A stretch of DNA of 9,237 nt from Desulfobacteraceae bacterium (lineage in GTDB: Bacteria > Desulfobacterota > DSM-4660 > Desulfatiglandales > HGW-15). Below are positions 6,499-9,237 of the stretch, piece by piece. Both the position numbers and the translations under genes were made by a program. The notes under the pieces are model-generated. The model did no database searches and had not been told where the DNA came from. It was given only the letters and a program-made list of their open reading frames with translations. Every line of letters starts with the position of its first letter. Position 1 is the first letter of the stretch. The stretch spans positions 1 to 9,237 of the forward strand of contig RPPU01000136.1 in the NCBI GenBank assembly GCA_003819975.1. The letters are read 5' to 3'.

Positions 6499-7635
6499 TT
6501 ATTCCTTTTTTAAAATATTTAAAAACTCCAGGTTGAAATTAAAATATACGGTATCGCCGTTTAATACTTGTGGATCTTTGACCATGCTGCTGGACTGAAT
6601 GGACGTGATATAACTCTCCCCGAATTTGATCTCATATTCCAGGGTGGAACCTAAAAAAGATTTATTCAGCAAGGTGCCTTTAAACCCGTTAGGCGATCCG
6701 TTGACCTGAATGGCATCGGGCTTGGTGGCTAAATAAATTTCATCCTCTTCCCGGATGCCGTCGTACGCGCTTGTTTTGGATATTTCCAGTTCCTGGCCCT
6801 CCACGCTCACGATCACCGCTTGCCGTTCAATCCTTTTTATTTTCGCGTCGATAAAATTGGAATTGCCGATAAAATCGGCTACAAAAACGCTTCTGGGCTT
6901 ATTATAAATCTCCGCGGGCGATCCGATCTGTTCAATGCGACCTTTGTTCATCAGCACGATCACATCGGAAAGGCTCAAAGCTTCGGCCTGGTCATGCGTG
7001 ACGTATAATACGGTGATATGGAGCAGTTGTTGGATTCTTTTTATTTCCAAGCGTGTTTGAATGCGCAATTTGGCATCTAGGTTGGACAACGGCTCGTCAA
7101 AAAGGATGATTTTCGGTTTCAAGACAATGGCTCGAGCCAGGGCCACTCTTTGTTGTTGCCCGCCGGAAAGTTCTCCGGGGTAACGATTTTCGAATCCGGT
7201 CAGATTGATGATCTGCAAGGCCATGGCCACATCATTCTTGATCATCGCGGGTCCCAATTTTTTAATCTTCAAACCATAGGCGATGTTTTCAAAAACCGTT
7301 AAATGCGGGAAAAGCGCGTAGCTCTGAAACACCATCGGCATATTGCGGTCATAGGCCGGGACATGATTGAGCTTCTTTGAGCCTAAGTAGATTTCGCCCG
7401 AATCCGGATCTTCGAATCCGGCAACTATTCTCAAGGTGGTTGTTTTACCGCAACCGGACGGGCCCAAGAGCGTTACAAAAGACCCTTTTTGAATATTCAA
7501 GGAGACATCATGAACGGCATAGGTCGTGCCGCGGTCTTTGTCTCTGAATGATTTGACGATATTTTTCAAGACTAAATCGCCGGCTTCCCAAGAGCCGAAA
7601 GACGCCGTTTCTCTGTCTGCTATTTGATCCTTCAT
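6499..7635 (-). CDS. ABC importer ATP-binding protein, Fbp/Pot/Phn-type (CUT1-like with TOBE domain)
   Basis: This 378-residue ATPase powers import through the permease encoded just upstream. All motifs are intact: Walker A GPSGCGKT (58-65), Q-loop Q104 in VFQSYALFPH, signature LSGGQQQR (156-163), Walker B ILFDEP (177-182), D-loop SNLDAKL and switch histidine H214 in YVTHDQAEA. The link VFVADFIGNSNF (250-261) leads into a C-terminal TOBE-type beta domain of about 110 residues, as in the iron(III), spermidine/putrescine and 2-aminoethylphosphonate importers. The ATPase alone cannot tell these substrates apart. The protein works at the cytoplasmic face of the inner membrane as a dimer. ATG 7635 has a strong ribosome binding site. 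It lies 92 bases after the permease stop and 80 before the deacetylase, consistent with one operon. Family and role are confident; the transported solute is not. Confidence 0.95.
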   Translation of the reverse strand: MKDQIADRETASFGSWEAGDLVLKNIVKSFRDKDRGTTYAVHDVSLNIQKGSFVTLLGPSGCGKTTTLRIVAGFEDPDSGEIYLGSKKLNHVPAYDRNMPMVFQSYALFPHLTVFENIAYGLKIKKLGPAMIKNDVAMALQIINLTGFENRYPGELSGGQQQRVALARAIVLKPKIILFDEPLSNLDAKLRIQTRLEIKRIQQLLHITVLYVTHDQAEALSLSDVIVLMNKGRIEQIGSPAEIYNKPRSVFVADFIGNSNFIDAKIKRIERQAVIVSVEGQELEISKTSAYDGIREEDEIYLATKPDAIQVNGSPNGFKGTLLNKSFLGSTLEYEIKFGESYITSIQSSSMVKDPQVLNGDTVYFNFNLEFLNILKKE

Positions 7636-7640
7636 TTTTT

Positions 7641-7646
7641 CTCCTT
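7641..7646 (-). promoter_or_regulatory. Ribosome binding site of the ABC ATPase gene
   Basis: AAGGAG on the - strand with a 5-base A-rich spacer to ATG 7635, close to the ideal Shine-Dalgarno arrangement. It fixes the start of the ATPase. Confidence 0.75.
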
Positions 7647-7727
7647 CATGATCAAAACAAGAGTACCGAGTTCCTCATGAAATGATAATAGGTTCCGTTA
7701 TAATTAAAAACTCAGCGCTCTATTGGC

Positions 7728-9237
7728 TCAGCTGATGTTGCCGAATATTTTTTCCTGTCCCATGCCGGTTACTTTTCTAATGATCACTAGGGCGATCATG
7801 ATGATAAAAATCAATACGGTGGAAAAAACCGAGGCAGCGCCCAACCGCATGATTTCGGTTTGCGCCAAGGTCAGGACCGTTAAATGGTTCCAGCGCCCCG
7901 AGACTAGAAAGATGATGGCGCTGATGGCTGTGGCGCATTTGATAAAGGTGTAGATCATGCCGGTGAAGAAGGAGGGCGCGATCAGCGGCAAGGTCACATG
8001 CTTAAAAGTGTAGGATGTTTTGGCGCCTAGATTGGTCGAAGATTCCTCGATATCTTTCGAGATCTGCTTGAGGGAAGCGATCCCCGATTCCACGCTGACC
8101 GGCAGATACCGGAATATGAAACAGGCTATCAAAATAAAAGCCGTACCGGTCAGCAATAAAGGCGGTTTATTGAAGGCCAAGATATAGCCGATACCCATAG
8201 CCGTACCCGGAACGGCATAGGTCAACATTGTGCCGAATTCCAAAGCATGTCGGCCGGGAAATTTCTTGCGCACGACCAGAAAGGCGATGAACATCCCCAT
8301 CAAAGCGGTGATGGGCGTGGCGGTCAAAGCTAAAATCAGGGTGTCGCTCAAGGCGTTCAACCCGACATCGTAGGCGTATTTAAACCACTTCAAGGTCAGG
8401 CTCCAATCCAACCCCCAGAGCTTGATGAAGCTTCCCAGGATAATGGTCAGATAAAGTAGAATAACGAAAGCGATGATGCTGCCGCAGAAAACGAATAAAA
8501 TCATTTTGGTTCCCGGCCGCGGTTCGATCAATTTTCTGCGGGACGCTTTGCCGGTCAAGGTGACATAGGACTTCTTGCTTAATATGTATTTTTGCAGAAA
8601 AAAAATCAAAACCGTCGGGATCAGAAGAAGCATGGCCAGGCCGCAACCCCGGGGCAGATTGCCCATACCGGTGAATTCCATGTACGCTTGCACCGAAAGC
8701 ACATTGAAATTGCCGCCGATAATGATGGGGTTGCCGAAATCGGTCAAGGTATTGACGAATACCAACAGCCAGGAAGCGCATATCCCCGGCAAGGCCAAAG
8801 GGAGGGTTATGGAGAAAAAGGTTTTGGCCGGTTTGGCGCCCAGGTTGTTGGCGCAACTTTCCAAGTCCGGGTCGATCGCCTGTAAAATTCCGGAGAGGGT
8901 CAAATAAGCCAAAGGAAAGCGGCAGATGATCTCAACCAAAACGAGCCCGGGCAAACCATAGATGTTGAAGCGGTCGATATTCAGCAAGCCGGCCGTAACC
9001 AAGCCGTTGCGGCCGAACAACAGGATGACGGACAGCGCGAACATAAAGGGCGGCGAAATCAAAGGAAGCAATACCAGGTTTTTGGCAATGCCCGAGCCCA
9101 CGAACCGGATGCGGGTCAGGGTATAGGCAAATACAAAACCGATCGCGGTCGCCAGGGTCGCCACAATGGTTCCGAGCAGCATACTGTTGAAAATGGCCCC
9201 GAAAAACCTTTGATGCGTGAAAATAAATTTATAGATA
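7728..9237 (-). CDS. ABC importer permease, two fused membrane domains, FbpB/AfuB-like (5' end off window)
   Basis: The reading frame stays open to the window edge. Codons before the ATG at 9182 encode FTHQRFFGAIFNSMLLGTI, matching the segment that precedes the first conserved helix in this family, so 9182 is internal and the gene starts beyond 9237. Two binding-protein-dependent permease domains are fused. Each carries a cytoplasmic EAA-type loop that docks on the ATPase: NNLGAKPAKTFFSITLPLA (DNA about 8850-8793) and TNLGAKTSYTFKHVTLPLI (about 8045-7980). A polar linker (KASRRKLIEPRPGTK) separates the halves, each with several hydrophobic helices. The segment TDFGNPIIIGGNFNVLSVQAY is typical of the iron(III)/2-aminoethylphosphonate-type double permeases. 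It should form the whole inner-membrane channel with the ATPase dimer. The solute-binding protein is not in the window. Family confident; substrate unassigned. Confidence 0.93.
   Translation of the reverse strand, partial: IYKFIFTHQRFFGAIFNSMLLGTIVATLATAIGFVFAYTLTRIRFVGSGIAKNLVLLPLISPPFMFALSVILLFGRNGLVTAGLLNIDRFNIYGLPGLVLVEIICRFPLAYLTLSGILQAIDPDLESCANNLGAKPAKTFFSITLPLALPGICASWLLVFVNTLTDFGNPIIIGGNFNVLSVQAYMEFTGMGNLPRGCGLAMLLLIPTVLIFFLQKYILSKKSYVTLTGKASRRKLIEPRPGTKMILFVFCGSIIAFVILLYLTIILGSFIKLWGLDWSLTLKWFKYAYDVGLNALSDTLILALTATPITALMGMFIAFLVVRKKFPGRHALEFGTMLTYAVPGTAMGIGYILAFNKPPLLLTGTAFILIACFIFRYLPVSVESGIASLKQISKDIEESSTNLGAKTSYTFKHVTLPLIAPSFFTGMIYTFIKCATAISAIIFLVSGRWNHLTVLTLAQTEIMRLGAASVFSTVLIFIIMIALVIIRKVTGMGQEKIFGNIS

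Noticed and set aside
7645..7681. Inverted repeat TTCATGA/TCATGAA just upstream of the ABC ATPase gene, overlapping its ribosome binding site
   Set aside because: The arms are only 7 bases with a 23-base loop and low GC. The hairpin would be unstable, so I do not propose a regulatory RNA.

Overview
The window reads as an ordinary bacterial chromosome segment of roughly balanced base composition with five protein genes. One lies on the + strand at the left edge and four lie on the - strand. There are no RNA genes, CRISPR arrays or recognisable insertion sequences. The gene content suggests a free-living, probably Gram-negative bacterium: a fused membrane/spermidine-synthase-like protein, a giant BTAD/NB-ARC/TPR regulator of the sort common in Deltaproteobacteria, Chloroflexi and candidate phyla, and a two-domain Fbp/AfuB-like permease. 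I cannot name the taxon from sequence alone.

Layout. Positions 1-1101 (+) hold the C-terminal part of a fused membrane/spermidine-synthase-like protein whose beginning is off the window. It converges on a 1035-residue SARP/AfsR-type regulator at 1221-4328 (-), and the short gap between them holds a hairpin. A 323-base spacer without genes (4329-4651) separates the regulator from a radical SAM protein (4652-5470, -) that appears to have lost its C-terminal part. To the right come a PIG-L family deacetylase (5570-6418, -), the ATPase of an ABC importer (6499-7635, -) and its fused two-domain permease (7728-9237, -, start off the window).

How the genes may work together. Read 5' to 3' on the - strand, the order is permease, ATPase, PIG-L deacetylase, radical SAM protein, regulator. 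Permease, ATPase and deacetylase are closely spaced (80-92 bases) and look like one operon for import of a small solute plus N-deacetylation of an amide or acetamido compound. The solute-binding protein expected for such an importer is not in the window and would probably lie beyond position 9237. A possible terminator hairpin spans the stop codon of the deacetylase gene, and a perfect 14-base palindrome lies just ahead of the radical SAM gene. That gene may therefore have its own promoter and control. The regulator at the end could sense the pathway, but it is separated by a long spacer and that link is only positional.

The points most worth following are the importer/PIG-L/radical SAM association, whose substrate is unknown to me, and the abrupt C-terminal loss in the radical SAM gene.
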